A program made the translations under genes and the position numbers. A DNA stretch of 64,000 nt. Origin: Chryseobacterium echinoideorum. GTDB taxonomy: Bacteria; Bacteroidota; Bacteroidia; Flavobacteriales; Weeksellaceae. Numbering within the stretch: the first letter of the stretch is position 1; each line of letters begins with the position of its first letter. Location: NCBI RefSeq assembly GCF_007474535.1, contig NZ_VKNW01000005.1:248001-312000 (forward strand), in the 5' to 3' direction. The notes under the pieces are model-generated. The model saw only the letters and a list, made by a program, of their open reading frames with translations. It ran no database searches and was not told where the DNA came from. This document shows positions 44,235-53,711 of the stretch, piece by piece.

Positions 44235-45332
44235 CTAAAGGAAATAATTTACTGGGTTTGTTTTTTCACTAGATTTTAAGACTGCAAATGTACTAATTTT
44301 TTGTGATAAAATTTCAAATATTTGTTGAGCAACCCATTGTTCAGATTCATAATGTCCTACATCGCAAATCAGCATTCGGGATTCTGCCAGAAAATAGTCA
44401 TGATATTTAAGATCTCCGGTAATGTAAGCGTCACATTGGTTTGCCAAAGCAGATTTGATTCCGCTCGCTCCGGAACCGCCCAAAACCCCTACTCTTCTGA
44501 CTTTTTTGCCCGTAAAATCTGAATACCTGATCACTTCTACATCAAATTTATTTTTAATCAACTTCAGAAAATCTTTTTCCTCCATTTCATCTTCAAATTC
44601 ACCAAACATTCCTAAGCCTGAATATTGATTATGATTGTCCAGACTGTAAATCTGATGCGCAACTTCTTCGTACGGATGCGATTTTTTCATGGCTGCCGTA
44701 ACTGCTTTTTCTTTATAAGCTTCAAAAATCACAGAAATCATACTTTCATCCGCATTTTCACGCACATTCTGGTGTCCTGAAAAAGGATTGGAACCTTGGT
44801 TGGGTCTGAATGTCCCTCTTCCTTCAATGGTAAAACTGCATTCATCATAAAAACCAATATTTCCGGCTCCTGCTTCAAACAGGGCTTCCTTTACAGCTTC
44901 TATATGATGATTCGGAACGAAAACTGTTAGCTGTTTCAGATTATTTTTTTTAGGCTGAAGAATTTTTAAATTTTTTAAGCCTAAATGATTGCATATTCCG
45001 GCATTGACTCCAAAAAAATCATTATCGAAAGCTGTATGGATGGCATATATGGCAATTTTGTTTTCTATGGCTTTTAAAACCGCTCTTTCTACATAATTTT
45101 TTCCGGTAATTGATTTTAATCCTGAAAAGATGATCGGATGAAAACAAACAATAAGGTTACAGTTTTTTTCAATGGCTTCATCAACCACATTTTCCAGAGC
45201 GTCATGACAAACAAGAATACCGCTGACGTTTCTTGCCGGAACTCCGCACAATAATCCAACATTATCAAAATCTTCCGCCTGCGGAATGGCAATCTGTTTT
45301 TCTATGATCGTAATTACTTCCTTTATTGTCAT
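44235..45332 (-). CDS. Nif3-like dinuclear metal center protein (YbgI/YqfO family)
   Basis: A 365-residue Nif3/DUF34 protein in the three-part YqfO form: N-terminal half with AEDFDNVGLLCG and LIVCFHPIIFSG (metal His), middle PII-like/CutA insertion (about 130-235), then C-terminal VGVLGGSGASG, DAYITGDLKYHDY and CDVGHYESE (metal His and Glu). Such proteins bind two metal ions; a GTP cyclohydrolase-like or damage-control role has been proposed for relatives. The ATG at 45332 starts the conserved MTIKEVITIIEK; the longer frame opens in the upstream region of the channel gene. Confidence 0.9.
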   Translation of the reverse strand: MTIKEVITIIEKQIAIPQAEDFDNVGLLCGVPARNVSGILVCHDALENVVDEAIEKNCNLIVCFHPIIFSGLKSITGKNYVERAVLKAIENKIAIYAIHTAFDNDFFGVNAGICNHLGLKNLKILQPKKNNLKQLTVFVPNHHIEAVKEALFEAGAGNIGFYDECSFTIEGRGTFRPNQGSNPFSGHQNVRENADESMISVIFEAYKEKAVTAAMKKSHPYEEVAHQIYSLDNHNQYSGLGMFGEFEDEMEEKDFLKLIKNKFDVEVIRYSDFTGKKVRRVGVLGGSGASGIKSALANQCDAYITGDLKYHDYFLAESRMLICDVGHYESEQWVAQQIFEILSQKISTFAVLKSSEKTNPVNYFL

Positions 45333-45341
45333 TTTATTCTG

Positions 45342-45349
45342 TAAGTTTG
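45342..45349 (+). promoter_or_regulatory. -7 box TAAGTTTG for the K+ channel gene
   Basis: Matches TAnnTTTG; the ATG follows 44 bases later. No TTG at the standard distance. It lies in the 61-base divergent gap with the Nif3-like gene. Confidence 0.4.
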
Positions 45350-45393
45350 TTACGAAAATAGTTATTAATTTAGTTAAAACAAAAAAAACATTC

Positions 45394-46221
45394 ATGGAAA
45401 AAGAACACGATCTGGTTGCCGGAGACAAGCTTTGGAAAAAAATATGGTTTCGTATTATTTACCGGGCAGATACCAGAATGGGGAAACTTTTTGATGTAGT
45501 TTTGCTGATTCTTATCTTGCTGAGTACTTCTATTATTATGATGGAAAGTATTCCAAAGCTGAATAAAAAATTTAATATTTATTTTATTATTATTGAATGG
45601 ATTATTTCTATGCTTTTTACAATTGAGTACGGAACGAGAATAGCTGTAGTTAAGAATAAAAAAAATTACATTTTCAGCTTTTTCGGAATTATAGATCTTC
45701 TTTCGCTTATTCCTTTTTATCTTAGTTTTTTCTTTCCTGTTACCAAATATTTTTTGATTTTCAGAATGTTGAGAATGCTGAGAGTGTTCAGAATTTTTAA
45801 TCTTCTGGATTTTATGAATGATGGCTTTGTGATTGTGAGAGCTTTACGAAACAGTTCCAGAAAAATTTACATTTTTCTTTTATTTCTGGTTATTTTTTCT
45901 GTTATTGTGGGTTCTCTAATGTTTATGGTAGAAGGTGGAAGACAGGGTTTTGAAACAATTCCGCAGTCTATTTATTGGGCGGTAGTGACAGTAACGACTG
46001 TAGGATACGGTGATGTCTCACCAATTACTCCTGCCGGGAAATTTTTTGCGGTTATTTTGATGCTTGCCGGTTATTCTATCATTGCTGTGCCCACGGGAAT
46101 TGTAACTGCAGAAATGAGAAATAAAAGACAAAATCTGGAAAAGATTTGCGAACGCTGCGGAAATGAGGATATTGATGATGATGCGAGATACTGTAAACAG
46201 TGTGGCAAGAAATTGGCTTAG
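45394..46221 (+). CDS. Voltage-gated-type potassium channel with C-terminal zinc ribbon
   Basis: A 275-residue six-helix channel. S4 is visible as FRMLRMLRVFRIF (123-135) with regularly spaced Arg, and the selectivity filter is TVGYGD (202-207) in VTVTTVGYGDVSP. After S6 a short tail holds Cys252-x2-Cys255 and Cys267-x2-Cys270, a zinc ribbon (CERCGN...CKQCGKKL). Such a tail is seen in a set of prokaryotic Kv-like channels and may gate or tether the channel. The ATG at 45394 is preferred to a start at 45286 inside the neighbouring gene. A 53-residue membrane protein follows. Confidence 0.9.
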   Translation: MEKEHDLVAGDKLWKKIWFRIIYRADTRMGKLFDVVLLILILLSTSIIMMESIPKLNKKFNIYFIIIEWIISMLFTIEYGTRIAVVKNKKNYIFSFFGIIDLLSLIPFYLSFFFPVTKYFLIFRMLRMLRVFRIFNLLDFMNDGFVIVRALRNSSRKIYIFLLFLVIFSVIVGSLMFMVEGGRQGFETIPQSIYWAVVTVTTVGYGDVSPITPAGKFFAVILMLAGYSIIAVPTGIVTAEMRNKRQNLEKICERCGNEDIDDDARYCKQCGKKLA

Positions 46222-46266
46222 TAGTTTTTATAAAAAAATTCTATTAATCCAATACCACAAAAAATC

Positions 46267-46428
46267 ATGGAACCACAAAAAAGAAACAGACCCAACAATT
46301 TAGTTCTTATTCTAGTTGCTTTGATAGCACTGATGATTGTTATTTATTTTGTACTCGTTATGTTTTTCCCAACCATTTTTGAACATATGAATACAGGGGA
46401 AATACAGCCTGTAAAGCCTAATGAGTAA
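46267..46428 (+). CDS. Small single-helix membrane protein
   Basis: A 53-residue open frame: basic N-terminus (MEPQKRNRPNN), one strong hydrophobic helix (LVLILVALIALMIVIYFVL), then a short polar tail ending KPNE. It is 45 bases after the channel gene, same strand, and could be co-transcribed. No family recognised. The clear charge-helix-tail layout and the position make it a likely real gene. Confidence 0.55.
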   Translation: MEPQKRNRPNNLVLILVALIALMIVIYFVLVMFFPTIFEHMNTGEIQPVKPNE

Positions 46429-46510
46429 TTCTTTAATCTGAGTTGTCTTAAAGTTTTAGTATTCTAATAAGAAAAACTTATCCTTAAGTTAGTTTAAATA
46501 TTAACATAAA

Positions 46511-46535
46511 AAAACTCCCTCTTCGGGAGTTTTTA
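46511..46535. terminator. Hairpin terminator between converging genes
   Basis: AAAACTCCC / GGGAGTTTT with loop TCTTC, between the small membrane protein and the CTERM-like gene. Confidence 0.75.
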
Positions 46536-46556
46536 TCATTTTAATTATGTTGGTTC

Positions 46557-46802
46557 TTAATTGCTTTCCTTTAGCTTCTTTTTCATTTTAGCTCGTACAG
46601 CAATGGCAGCAGCTAAAACAAACAATGCAGGAATATAATCATCAATAGGAGCCGACTTAGGATCTCCCGGATTTCCGGGATACTCGTCTTCTTCTGCTAC
46701 CTCATCCTGAGTAGTTTCATATACATAAGGATTATCTGTTGCTTCCTGCGCCAGTGCAAAACCGGAAACAGCAAACAAACCGGCTATTATGATCTTTTTC
46801 AT
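46557..46802 (-). CDS. Small secreted protein with CTERM-like tripartite sorting tail (PID motif)
   Basis: An 81-residue protein: signal peptide (MKKIIIAGLFAVSGFALAQ), an acidic linker of about 20 residues, then PGNPGDPKSAPIDDYI, a hydrophobic helix (PALFVLAAAIAVRA) and a basic tail (KMKKKLK). Motif-helix-basic end is the layout of exosortase/CTERM signals. The Pro-Ile-Asp motif (52-54) recalls the PID-CTERM type I associate with the flavobacterial exosortase XrtF, from memory. The protein is little more than a sorting tail. It sits downstream of the large T9SS gene, separated by an inverted repeat. Confidence 0.75.
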   Translation of the reverse strand: MKKIIIAGLFAVSGFALAQEATDNPYVYETTQDEVAEEDEYPGNPGDPKSAPIDDYIPALFVLAAAIAVRAKMKKKLKESN

Positions 46803-46834
46803 ATCTAAATTTTCTTTTTTTTTAAGTGATATGT

Positions 46835-46879
46835 ATCGCCTGCCTGTGGTTTTAAATTAAAATCAAGTCAGGAGGCGAT
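46835..46879 (-). terminator. Inverted repeat after the large T9SS gene
   Basis: ATCGCCT / AGGCGAT arms (46835-46841, 46873-46879), with imperfect inner pairing. No clear T-tract, so the terminator role is tentative. Confidence 0.4.
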
Positions 46880-46888
46880 CCATTGTTC

Positions 46889-49800
46889 TTATTTCATTAT
46901 TTTTTTCGTGTATTCTTTACCTTCAGATACTGCTTTTACAACATATACTCCTTTTGCATTCAAAGTGATTCTGATTTCTTTAGAACCGCCCTCAATAGCC
47001 TGAATCTGTCTGCCTGAAGCATCGTAAATAGTTACACTGTCAATATTTTTATTGTTTCTTACAAAGAAATTCTCTCCGTTTCTATACACCTCAAAAGAAT
47101 CTTTAGACACCTCCGAAGTTGATAATATCCCCAGTTTGTAAACAATCTCGAATCTGCTGGAAACATCTCCCGAATTGGCTGCAAATGAGTAAGTGTTATT
47201 CTGAAGATCAGTATAAGTTCCCGTTACTTTATCATGAAGATAAATTGCCTGTCCGTTATTGAAGATTCCTTCTTTCTGAACCAATGAAATAGTGAAGTTT
47301 CCGTTCTGGAAATGTTTTGCACCTACCGGAACCACATCATTGATGTTGAAGCTTTCTCTTCCCTGAATTACAAGTTTCTGAGTACCTGCCAATGTATAAA
47401 ATGCATCAGAACCTGTTCCTATTGCTTTTGAATCGTACGGGTCAAAAGAATTAGATGCCCCGTTGATATATGCTACGGCAAATGTGTTGTTGGTATTGTA
47501 AGAAGAGTTTAATCTCAGCCAGAATTTACCTTCTGTAGATGAATTGTTTTTGTTATAAAAAGTTGCCGCAGCTGCAGTTCTCATGTCATTGCTAAAACTT
47601 AGCGAAGTATCTGCTGCATTGGTTGCTTTTACGATAAATCCTTGTCCGATCTTAACGCTGTTTTCCGCAGGAATAGCCGAAATGTTCGGAGCCGGAGTCC
47701 AAATTTGAGATACCGGGTTGTATGTTGCATATCCGATATTGGTTGTCGTTGCACCGCCCTGTACTGTTACGCTGTTGCTGGTGTTATCCCAGAAATAGAA
47801 AGTATTTGAGATTCTTCCTGAGTTGGTATTATAGAATGCTGTTAAATCAAGGTTTGAAGGGTAAGGATTTCCTACAAGGTTGTATCCGTTTCCTGCCGTT
47901 GACAATGGAAAAGTCTGGGTGCCATTGTTGGGAACTCCTATAAACTCTACGTTAGAAACCACAGGTGTTTTAATAGAGTATCCTTTCGCAAAAACTGAAG
48001 TAGTAGAAACTGCGTTTACGAAATAATCAGTCGCTGTATCATACTCTGTAATGAATGAAGGAGTTGATCCCGAATACATAGCCGTTAGATTCTGTGAAGC
48101 AACAGGAGATGACCAGAATGCATATTTGTCTTGTACGCTGCTTCCGTTTTTCAATACTTTGAAAGTTCCGCTATGGTTCAAAGCTCCTGAATCTTTGATC
48201 ACTAAATTCCCTCCGTCTTCTACTATTACATCTTCTGCATTGATTGTATTTGTTCCGTTGATCTCTAGAACTCCTCCGTTTTTAATGGTGATATTATTGG
48301 CGGTGAAAGCAGGCTGTGATATTGTGGAGTAAACTCCTTCAATGATTGCATCAACATTTGTTAACGGAGTACCGTTTGACCATACTGTACCGTTCCACGT
48401 GGTAGTAGCAGTACAATTTGGAGTAGTAGTATAAATTGTAGTAAACCCACCATTTACGAGTCTAATATCATCAATATATCTTATTGCCGTTGTACCATAA
48501 TAATATAATCGTACATAAACATTTTGATAATTTGATAAGTCTGTTGTTTTTTCAGTCCAACTACCATTCGTAAAATCACTCATTGGATAGGTAACTACAG
48601 ATGTCCAAGTTAGATTATCTGGAGATGTTTCTACCGCAATATTATAATTATTATTGGTAGATGTTTTTTTCAAAGAGAATGTTATTGAAGATGGAGATGC
48701 TACAATATTATCATAGGTAACATGCACATTGTTTGTATTTATTCTTCCAGAATATGTTCCTAATTTAGCTTCAACATCTGATTGTGTCGCATCTGATGTC
48801 CATCCTGTATCATTATTTTCAAATCCATAAGAATAAGTAATCGCTGGTGTACCGGAAGTTGTTTGATATACTGCATAGAGAGTAACATTTCCCGCAGTAG
48901 TATTATATACATCACCTCCGGAATAAGTAGGTGCAGCAGTAGTATTACTGTTAGTATCCCAGCCAGCAAATGTATAATTTCCACAATTAGCCAATGTTGG
49001 TAATGTGATTGTATTTCCTTCATAAGTTACGAAAGGAAAATTAGCATTTGTGAAAGCAGCACCATCGTTCATCAATGATAATGTATAATTCGGCTTCGCT
49101 TCAAAATTAATCTGAACTTCAGTTGCAGCGCTTGGAGTAACTGTGAATTGATTTCCATTTTGTGTTACTGTTGCTGATCCACTAATAATTGTATAAGCAG
49201 GTGTAGCATATGTATATCCAGCAGTTGGTGTAGCTGTAATTATGTTACTAGAAACAGACACAGTTCCAAAATTTGTATTATTTGATGTTGCAGAAACAGG
49301 AAAAGTTGGTGCTGTTACAGTTAACTGGTAACTTGCATTTACTGCACAACGAGTTCCATCTGCAACTTGAGTGACTACTATATTTGTATTACCCATACCA
49401 ACTATTGTCACTTGTCCATTAGAATCTACAGTTGCTACAGAAGTATTGCTACTTGACCATGTTTGTGTAGAAGTATTGTTAGTTGTAAATACATTTGTAA
49501 AAGGAGCATCAGCAGTTGTCTTGCTTAGAGTTGCAGAAGCAAAAGAAAATGTTGGTGCTAAACATCCAGAAGTAATAGAAACATCATCCATATCCACATT
49601 TCCGGTAGCTTTAGTGTAAGTCCATTTAACATATCTTGAATCAGGTGATAATGCGATTTCGATATTATCACAATCGGAAATAGCGACTGAACCTGTCGCT
49701 GTTCCATAACTACCAATCGTTGTCCAGTTTATAGCATCAACAGACTCTTCTACTGTTACCTTTGACTGTCCAGATGTGCCTTGTTTTTTTAAAGAAAAAT

Positions 49801-50056
49801 TTAATTTATCAGGAATAGTATCAAAATTAACTTGTATCCAAGAATTATTATTTCCAAATATTAAGGCATTATTTCCAGTACAAGCACTTGTACTAGTTCT
49901 ATCAGTTGTACCATTTTGTGTCCAACCTGTTGGTTCAGCACCAGTCCAAGTAGTTCTTGACACAGGTAAAATTGCTTGCCCCCATCCCCAAACCGAGAAA
50001 AGAGCCATCAAAAATGCATACAGCGTCTTTGATTTCGTGTGTAATTTTAATTTCAT
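46889..50056 (-). CDS. Large T9SS-secreted adhesin-like protein
   Basis: A 1055-residue exported protein. After a signal peptide ending near GWGQ there are two MAM/carbohydrate-binding-like beta-sandwich modules (about 30-165 and 410-535; each ends in a DDVSI/DDIRL strand), with a Big2-like Ig region (about 170-250) between them. A Listeria-Bacteroides InlB-type repeat follows it (FAGWDTNSNTT...TLYAVY, near 360-400). A long Asn/Thr/Ser-rich stretch follows, and a T9SS type A sorting domain ends in VVKAVSEGKEYTKKIMK. It suggests a surface adhesin or glycan binder, with no catalytic motif. Confidence 0.85.
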   Translation of the reverse strand: MKLKLHTKSKTLYAFLMALFSVWGWGQAILPVSRTTWTGAEPTGWTQNGTTDRTSTSACTGNNALIFGNNNSWIQVNFDTIPDKLNFSLKKQGTSGQSKVTVEESVDAINWTTIGSYGTATGSVAISDCDNIEIALSPDSRYVKWTYTKATGNVDMDDVSITSGCLAPTFSFASATLSKTTADAPFTNVFTTNNTSTQTWSSSNTSVATVDSNGQVTIVGMGNTNIVVTQVADGTRCAVNASYQLTVTAPTFPVSATSNNTNFGTVSVSSNIITATPTAGYTYATPAYTIISGSATVTQNGNQFTVTPSAATEVQINFEAKPNYTLSLMNDGAAFTNANFPFVTYEGNTITLPTLANCGNYTFAGWDTNSNTTAAPTYSGGDVYNTTAGNVTLYAVYQTTSGTPAITYSYGFENNDTGWTSDATQSDVEAKLGTYSGRINTNNVHVTYDNIVASPSSITFSLKKTSTNNNYNIAVETSPDNLTWTSVVTYPMSDFTNGSWTEKTTDLSNYQNVYVRLYYYGTTAIRYIDDIRLVNGGFTTIYTTTPNCTATTTWNGTVWSNGTPLTNVDAIIEGVYSTISQPAFTANNITIKNGGVLEINGTNTINAEDVIVEDGGNLVIKDSGALNHSGTFKVLKNGSSVQDKYAFWSSPVASQNLTAMYSGSTPSFITEYDTATDYFVNAVSTTSVFAKGYSIKTPVVSNVEFIGVPNNGTQTFPLSTAGNGYNLVGNPYPSNLDLTAFYNTNSGRISNTFYFWDNTSNSVTVQGGATTTNIGYATYNPVSQIWTPAPNISAIPAENSVKIGQGFIVKATNAADTSLSFSNDMRTAAAATFYNKNNSSTEGKFWLRLNSSYNTNNTFAVAYINGASNSFDPYDSKAIGTGSDAFYTLAGTQKLVIQGRESFNINDVVPVGAKHFQNGNFTISLVQKEGIFNNGQAIYLHDKVTGTYTDLQNNTYSFAANSGDVSSRFEIVYKLGILSTSEVSKDSFEVYRNGENFFVRNNKNIDSVTIYDASGRQIQAIEGGSKEIRITLNAKGVYVVKAVSEGKEYTKKIMK

Positions 50057-50078
50057 ATATAACTAATTTATTTTTTAG

Positions 50079-50086
50079 CAAAACTA
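50079..50086 (-). promoter_or_regulatory. -7 box TAGTTTTG for the adhesin-like gene
   Basis: Minus-strand match to TAnnTTTG, 22 bases before the start codon. No -33 TTG found. Confidence 0.4.
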
Positions 50087-50131
50087 AAAAAATATTTCTA
50101 TTTGTTAATAAAACTTAAAATTACATATATA

Positions 50132-50599
50132 TTAATTTTCAATTACCCGCAAAATAAGGTCATATTCAAAGCCTCTACTTAAAAGATATTTAATAATTTT
50201 TGATTTTTTTTGATAATCTTTCAATCCTTTCAATTTACCTGTATAGTTTTCGCTGATCTTATTTATTATCTTTAAATAATCATTTTCATCAATTTCATTA
50301 AAACAGGTAGAGATTAGTTTATCAGTTATGCCTTTTTGTTTTAAATGAATCTTAATTTTCGTCTTTCCCCAATTTTTAATGTAAAATTTTCCGCGGATGT
50401 AGCTACGCGTAAATCTTTCCTCATTTAGATAATTTTCTTTCATCAGATACAGAAGAATTTCCTCTTTCGCTTCCGGAATCAAAACAAATTCACGCATTTT
50501 CTGCTCTACTTCAGCATGACAGCGGTCTTGGTAAACGCAATAATTAACCAGCTTCTGTTTTGTTTCTTCAAAGGTGAACAATTTTTTGTCGGGATTCAT
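50132..50599 (-). CDS. recX: RecX family regulator of RecA
   Basis: A 155-residue all-helical RecX protein, which binds RecA filaments and limits their activity. Typical repeat segments are KLVNYCVYQDRCHAEVEQKM (first three-helix unit), YLNEERFTRSYIRGKFYIKNWGKTKI in parts, and LKQKGITDKLISTCF. recA is not in the window. Its promoter overlaps the glyA terminator. Confidence 0.88.
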   Translation of the reverse strand: MNPDKKLFTFEETKQKLVNYCVYQDRCHAEVEQKMREFVLIPEAKEEILLYLMKENYLNEERFTRSYIRGKFYIKNWGKTKIKIHLKQKGITDKLISTCFNEIDENDYLKIINKISENYTGKLKGLKDYQKKSKIIKYLLSRGFEYDLILRVIEN

Positions 50600-50624
50600 T
50601 TTAGTTGATCATTAATGATTGATG

Positions 50625-50654
50625 CAAAATTACAACTGCAAAAAAGAGGTACAA
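50625..50654 (-). promoter_or_regulatory. Promoter of recX
   Basis: Minus strand: TTG (50652-50654), 19 bases, TAATTTTG (50625-50632): an exact consensus match. It overlaps the hairpin that ends glyA. Confidence 0.7.
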
Positions 50655-50675
50655 AATACTTTGCACCTCTTTTTT
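50641..50675 (-). terminator. Terminator of glyA
   Basis: AAAAAGAGGT(A)CAAA pairs with TTTG(C)ACCTCTTTTT around ATAC, giving a stem with A/T tails, just beyond the glyA stop. Confidence 0.75.
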
Positions 50676-50698
50676 GATTTTATTTATTAAAAGCATAT

Positions 50699-51964
50699 TT
50701 AATAATTGAACAAAGCCTTACCTTCCATCAGGTTATTTACTTTTTTTCTGACATCAGCAATTACTTCTTCATTTTTGATATTATCTACCACTTCAGAGAT
50801 CAATGCAGCAATAGTCTCCATATCATTTTCTTTAAGACCCCGTGTTGTAATTGCAGCAGTTCCCAACCTGATGCCGGAAGTTGTGAATGGAGATTTATCA
50901 TCAAAAGGAACCATATTTTTGTTGCACGTAATGTCTGCTTTTACCAGAGCTTTCTCGGTTTCTTTTCCGTTAACCCCTTTGTTTCTCAGATCCACAAGCA
51001 TCAAATGATTGTCTGTGCCGCCGCTTACTATATCAAAACCATTAGAAATCATTGCTTTTGCCAAAGCTTGTGCGTTAGATTTCACTTGTTTTGCGTACGT
51101 TAAGAATTTATCGTCAATTGCTTCACCAAAAGCAACCGCTTTTGCTCCAATCACATGTTCTAACGGACCGCCCTGAATTCCCGGGAAAACAGCGCCATCC
51201 AAAACCTGACTCATCATCTTGATTTCTCCTTTCTGTGTTTTGTGTCCGTAAGTATTTTCAAAATCTTTCCCCATCATAATCATCCCTCCTCTTGGTCCTC
51301 TTAGAGTCTTGTGGGTTGTTGTGGTTACAACGTGGCAATGTTCAAACGGATTATTCAAAAGTCCTTTAGCAATTAAACCGGCAGGATGTGCAATATCAGC
51401 CCAAAGTGTTGCCCCAATCTCGTCTGCCACCTCTCTGAATTTAGCATAATCCAAATCTCTTGAATATGCCGAAAAACCTGCAATCATCATTTTAGGTTTC
51501 TCTCTTAAAGCCGTTTCTCTCATTTGGTCATAATCAATCAGACCGCTTTCCTGCTGAACTCCGTAAGAAACTACATCATACTGAATTCCTGAAAAATTAA
51601 CCGCAGAGCCGTGAGTAAGGTGACCTCCCATAGAAAGATCCATTCCCATGATTTTATCTCCAGGCTTCAAAACTGCGAGATAGATTGCGGCATTTGCCTG
51701 AGAACCGGAGTGCGGCTGAACATTCACATAATCAACACCGAAGAGTTGTTTTGCTCTTTCGATTGCTAAAGTTTCAACCTCATCTACCACCTCACAACCT
51801 CCGTAATATCTTTTTCCGGGATAGCCTTCTGCATATTTATTGGTCAAAACACTTCCCATCGCTTTCATTACATTTTCAGAAACAAAATTTTCTGAAGCAA
51901 TAAGTTCTAATCCGTGAGACTGTCTCGCTCTTTCTTTTTCGATAAGGTCAAAAATAATGTCCAT
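50699..51964 (-). CDS. glyA: Serine hydroxymethyltransferase
   Basis: A 421-residue PLP enzyme that interconverts serine and glycine and charges tetrahydrofolate with a one-carbon unit. Motifs: [24 protein letters not shown], and the PLP lysine in [16 protein letters not shown]. Length is normal. Confidence 0.97.
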   Translation of the reverse strand: MDIIFDLIEKERARQSHGLELIASENFVSENVMKAMGSVLTNKYAEGYPGKRYYGGCEVVDEVETLAIERAKQLFGVDYVNVQPHSGSQANAAIYLAVLKPGDKIMGMDLSMGGHLTHGSAVNFSGIQYDVVSYGVQQESGLIDYDQMRETALREKPKMMIAGFSAYSRDLDYAKFREVADEIGATLWADIAHPAGLIAKGLLNNPFEHCHVVTTTTHKTLRGPRGGMIMMGKDFENTYGHKTQKGEIKMMSQVLDGAVFPGIQGGPLEHVIGAKAVAFGEAIDDKFLTYAKQVKSNAQALAKAMISNGFDIVSGGTDNHLMLVDLRNKGVNGKETEKALVKADITCNKNMVPFDDKSPFTTSGIRLGTAAITTRGLKENDMETIAALISEVVDNIKNEEVIADVRKKVNNLMEGKALFNY

Positions 51965-51992
51965 TTATTTTTAGATTTAAAATTTTCAAGCC

Positions 51993-52023
51993 CAAATATA
52001 CGGAATTTCCCACACGATTTCAA
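51993..52023 (-). promoter_or_regulatory. Promoter of glyA
   Basis: Minus strand: TTG (52021-52023), 20 bases, TATATTTG (51993-52000). About 28 bases from the start codon. Confidence 0.65.
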
Positions 52024-52052
52024 TAAGAATCAGGATGATAAATGCCATTTAT

Positions 52053-53081
52053 TTAATAATATTTTTGCTTTAAAAATAAACTCAATTTCACTAATAAAAT
52101 CAAAACAGGAACTTCTACCAATGGCCCTATAACGCCCACAAAAGCCTGTGCCGAATGGATTCCGAAAACCGAAATAGAGACTGCAATCGCAAGTTCAAAA
52201 TTATTTCCGGTTGCCGTAAAAGATATGGCTGCATTTTTATCATAAGAAACATTCATTGATTTATTAATGAAAAAACTTACAAAAAACATCAGTACAAAGT
52301 AAATAATCAGAGGAACAGCAACTTTTACCACATCCATCGGCAATTCTATAATTTTGTCGCCTTTCAGACTGAACATTAAAACAATGGTGAACAATAAAGC
52401 ATACAAAGTAACAGGCGAAATAGCTGGAACAAATTTTCGGTTGTACCATTCTATGCCTTTTGTTTTAACTAAAAAATATCTTGTTAAAAATCCGGACAGA
52501 AAAGGTATTCCGAGATAAATCAGCACACTTTCGGTAACATCGCTCATCGGAACGTTCACTGAAAAATTTCCTAATCCCAATGAATTTGGAATCACGTTGA
52601 TAAACAACCAGACCAGAAAACTGTAAGAAAAAATCTGGAAAATACTGTTCAGGGCGACCAAAAGCGCAGCATATTCACGGTTTCCTTTTGCTAAATCATT
52701 CCAGACAATGACCATTGCAATGCATCTTGCCAATCCGATTAAAATCAGCCCAACCATATAATCCGGTTCGTCTCGGAGGAAAATAATAGCAAGAATGAAC
52801 ATTAAAACGGGACCAATAATCCAATTGAGGATCAAAGAAATAGAAAGTACTTTTTTGTCCTTGAAAGCTTTTGGCAACAGCGAATAATCTACTTTTGCAA
52901 GCGGAGGAAACATCATCAGGATCAAGCCCATTGCAAGCGGAATATTGGTACTTCCTACGGAAAGAGCTTCTGTCACTTTAGAAAAATCCGGGAAAAAGTA
53001 CCCGATTCCCACTCCGATTGCCATTGCAAAAAAGATCCAGAGCGTCAAATATCGGTCAAGGAATTTTAATTTTGGCTGCAT
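52053..53081 (-). CDS. acr3: ACR3 family arsenite efflux permease
   Basis: A 342-residue membrane protein with about ten helices that exports As(III). The family Cys is visible in the [18 protein letters not shown] helix. [20 protein letters not shown] is the second discontinuous helix. Last gene of the ars operon; the start lies one base after the arsC-like stop codon. The gene order arsR, DUF6428, arsC, acr3 is common in Bacteroidota. Confidence 0.93.
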   Translation of the reverse strand: MQPKLKFLDRYLTLWIFFAMAIGVGIGYFFPDFSKVTEALSVGSTNIPLAMGLILMMFPPLAKVDYSLLPKAFKDKKVLSISLILNWIIGPVLMFILAIIFLRDEPDYMVGLILIGLARCIAMVIVWNDLAKGNREYAALLVALNSIFQIFSYSFLVWLFINVIPNSLGLGNFSVNVPMSDVTESVLIYLGIPFLSGFLTRYFLVKTKGIEWYNRKFVPAISPVTLYALLFTIVLMFSLKGDKIIELPMDVVKVAVPLIIYFVLMFFVSFFINKSMNVSYDKNAAISFTATGNNFELAIAVSISVFGIHSAQAFVGVIGPLVEVPVLILLVKLSLFLKQKYY

Positions 53082-53082
53082 T

Positions 53083-53694
53083 TTATTTTTTAATTAAAGA
53101 AAAAACATACAAACATTCCATTGCAATCTGGTTGCTTCGTTCAGTGTATTTTTCGTCTTGAAGAACAGAATGATCATAAGATTTCGGATCAAAGTAAGTC
53201 GTTCCAATTCGCAGATCACATCCCGGAATGAATGGACAGTTTTCATCCGCATCGCCGCAAGTCATCACTGCTGCAAAATTTTCTTTGGGCAGACTTTCAT
53301 CGTCGATCGTTTTAGAAAAGCAAAGATTCACTTTTCCGTTGCCAAAAAACACTTCATATTTCGGATTGGCTGTACCGTCTGCTTTTTTGACTTCAAAACC
53401 GCCAGAAATCAAAGCATTGATCACATTCTGATTGAAAGTTGTTGCTTCCGTTCCTGCGGAAAACGTATTAATATTAAAACCATAAAAATCAGCAGCAACT
53501 TTTGCCCAAATCTGCCCCAGATGACTTCTTCGGGAGTTGTGCGTGCAAACATAAATTAAATTAATCTCGTTGTTTTCATTGATTTTCCCTTGAATATGAG
53601 CAGCTAATTTTTCAAGCAAAGCTTTTCTTTCAGGGCTGATTTCTTTAAAATTTTTGGTGAGAATTTCGCAGCGTTCTTTTATTTTCTGAAACAT
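53083..53694 (-). CDS. arsC: Arsenate reductase, low-molecular-weight phosphatase-like
   Basis: A 203-residue protein with the LMW-PTP catalytic loop at Cys50 ([16 protein letters not shown]-x5-R) and a [19 protein letters not shown] segment typical of thioredoxin-linked arsenate reductases of the phosphatase fold. It reduces arsenate to arsenite for export by Acr3. Its N-terminal extension of about 45 residues is usual in the Bacteroidota form. Within the ars operon. Confidence 0.88.
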   Translation of the reverse strand: MFQKIKERCEILTKNFKEISPERKALLEKLAAHIQGKINENNEINLIYVCTHNSRRSHLGQIWAKVAADFYGFNINTFSAGTEATTFNQNVINALISGGFEVKKADGTANPKYEVFFGNGKVNLCFSKTIDDESLPKENFAAVMTCGDADENCPFIPGCDLRIGTTYFDPKSYDHSVLQDEKYTERSNQIAMECLYVFSLIKK

Positions 53695-53711
53695 GATGAT
53701 CTATTTTTAAA

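Noticed and set aside
46889..50056. The low-complexity Asn/Thr-rich adhesin gene as horizontally acquired DNA
   Set aside because: No mobile element, tRNA or attachment repeats flank it, and its composition is usual for large T9SS surface proteins.
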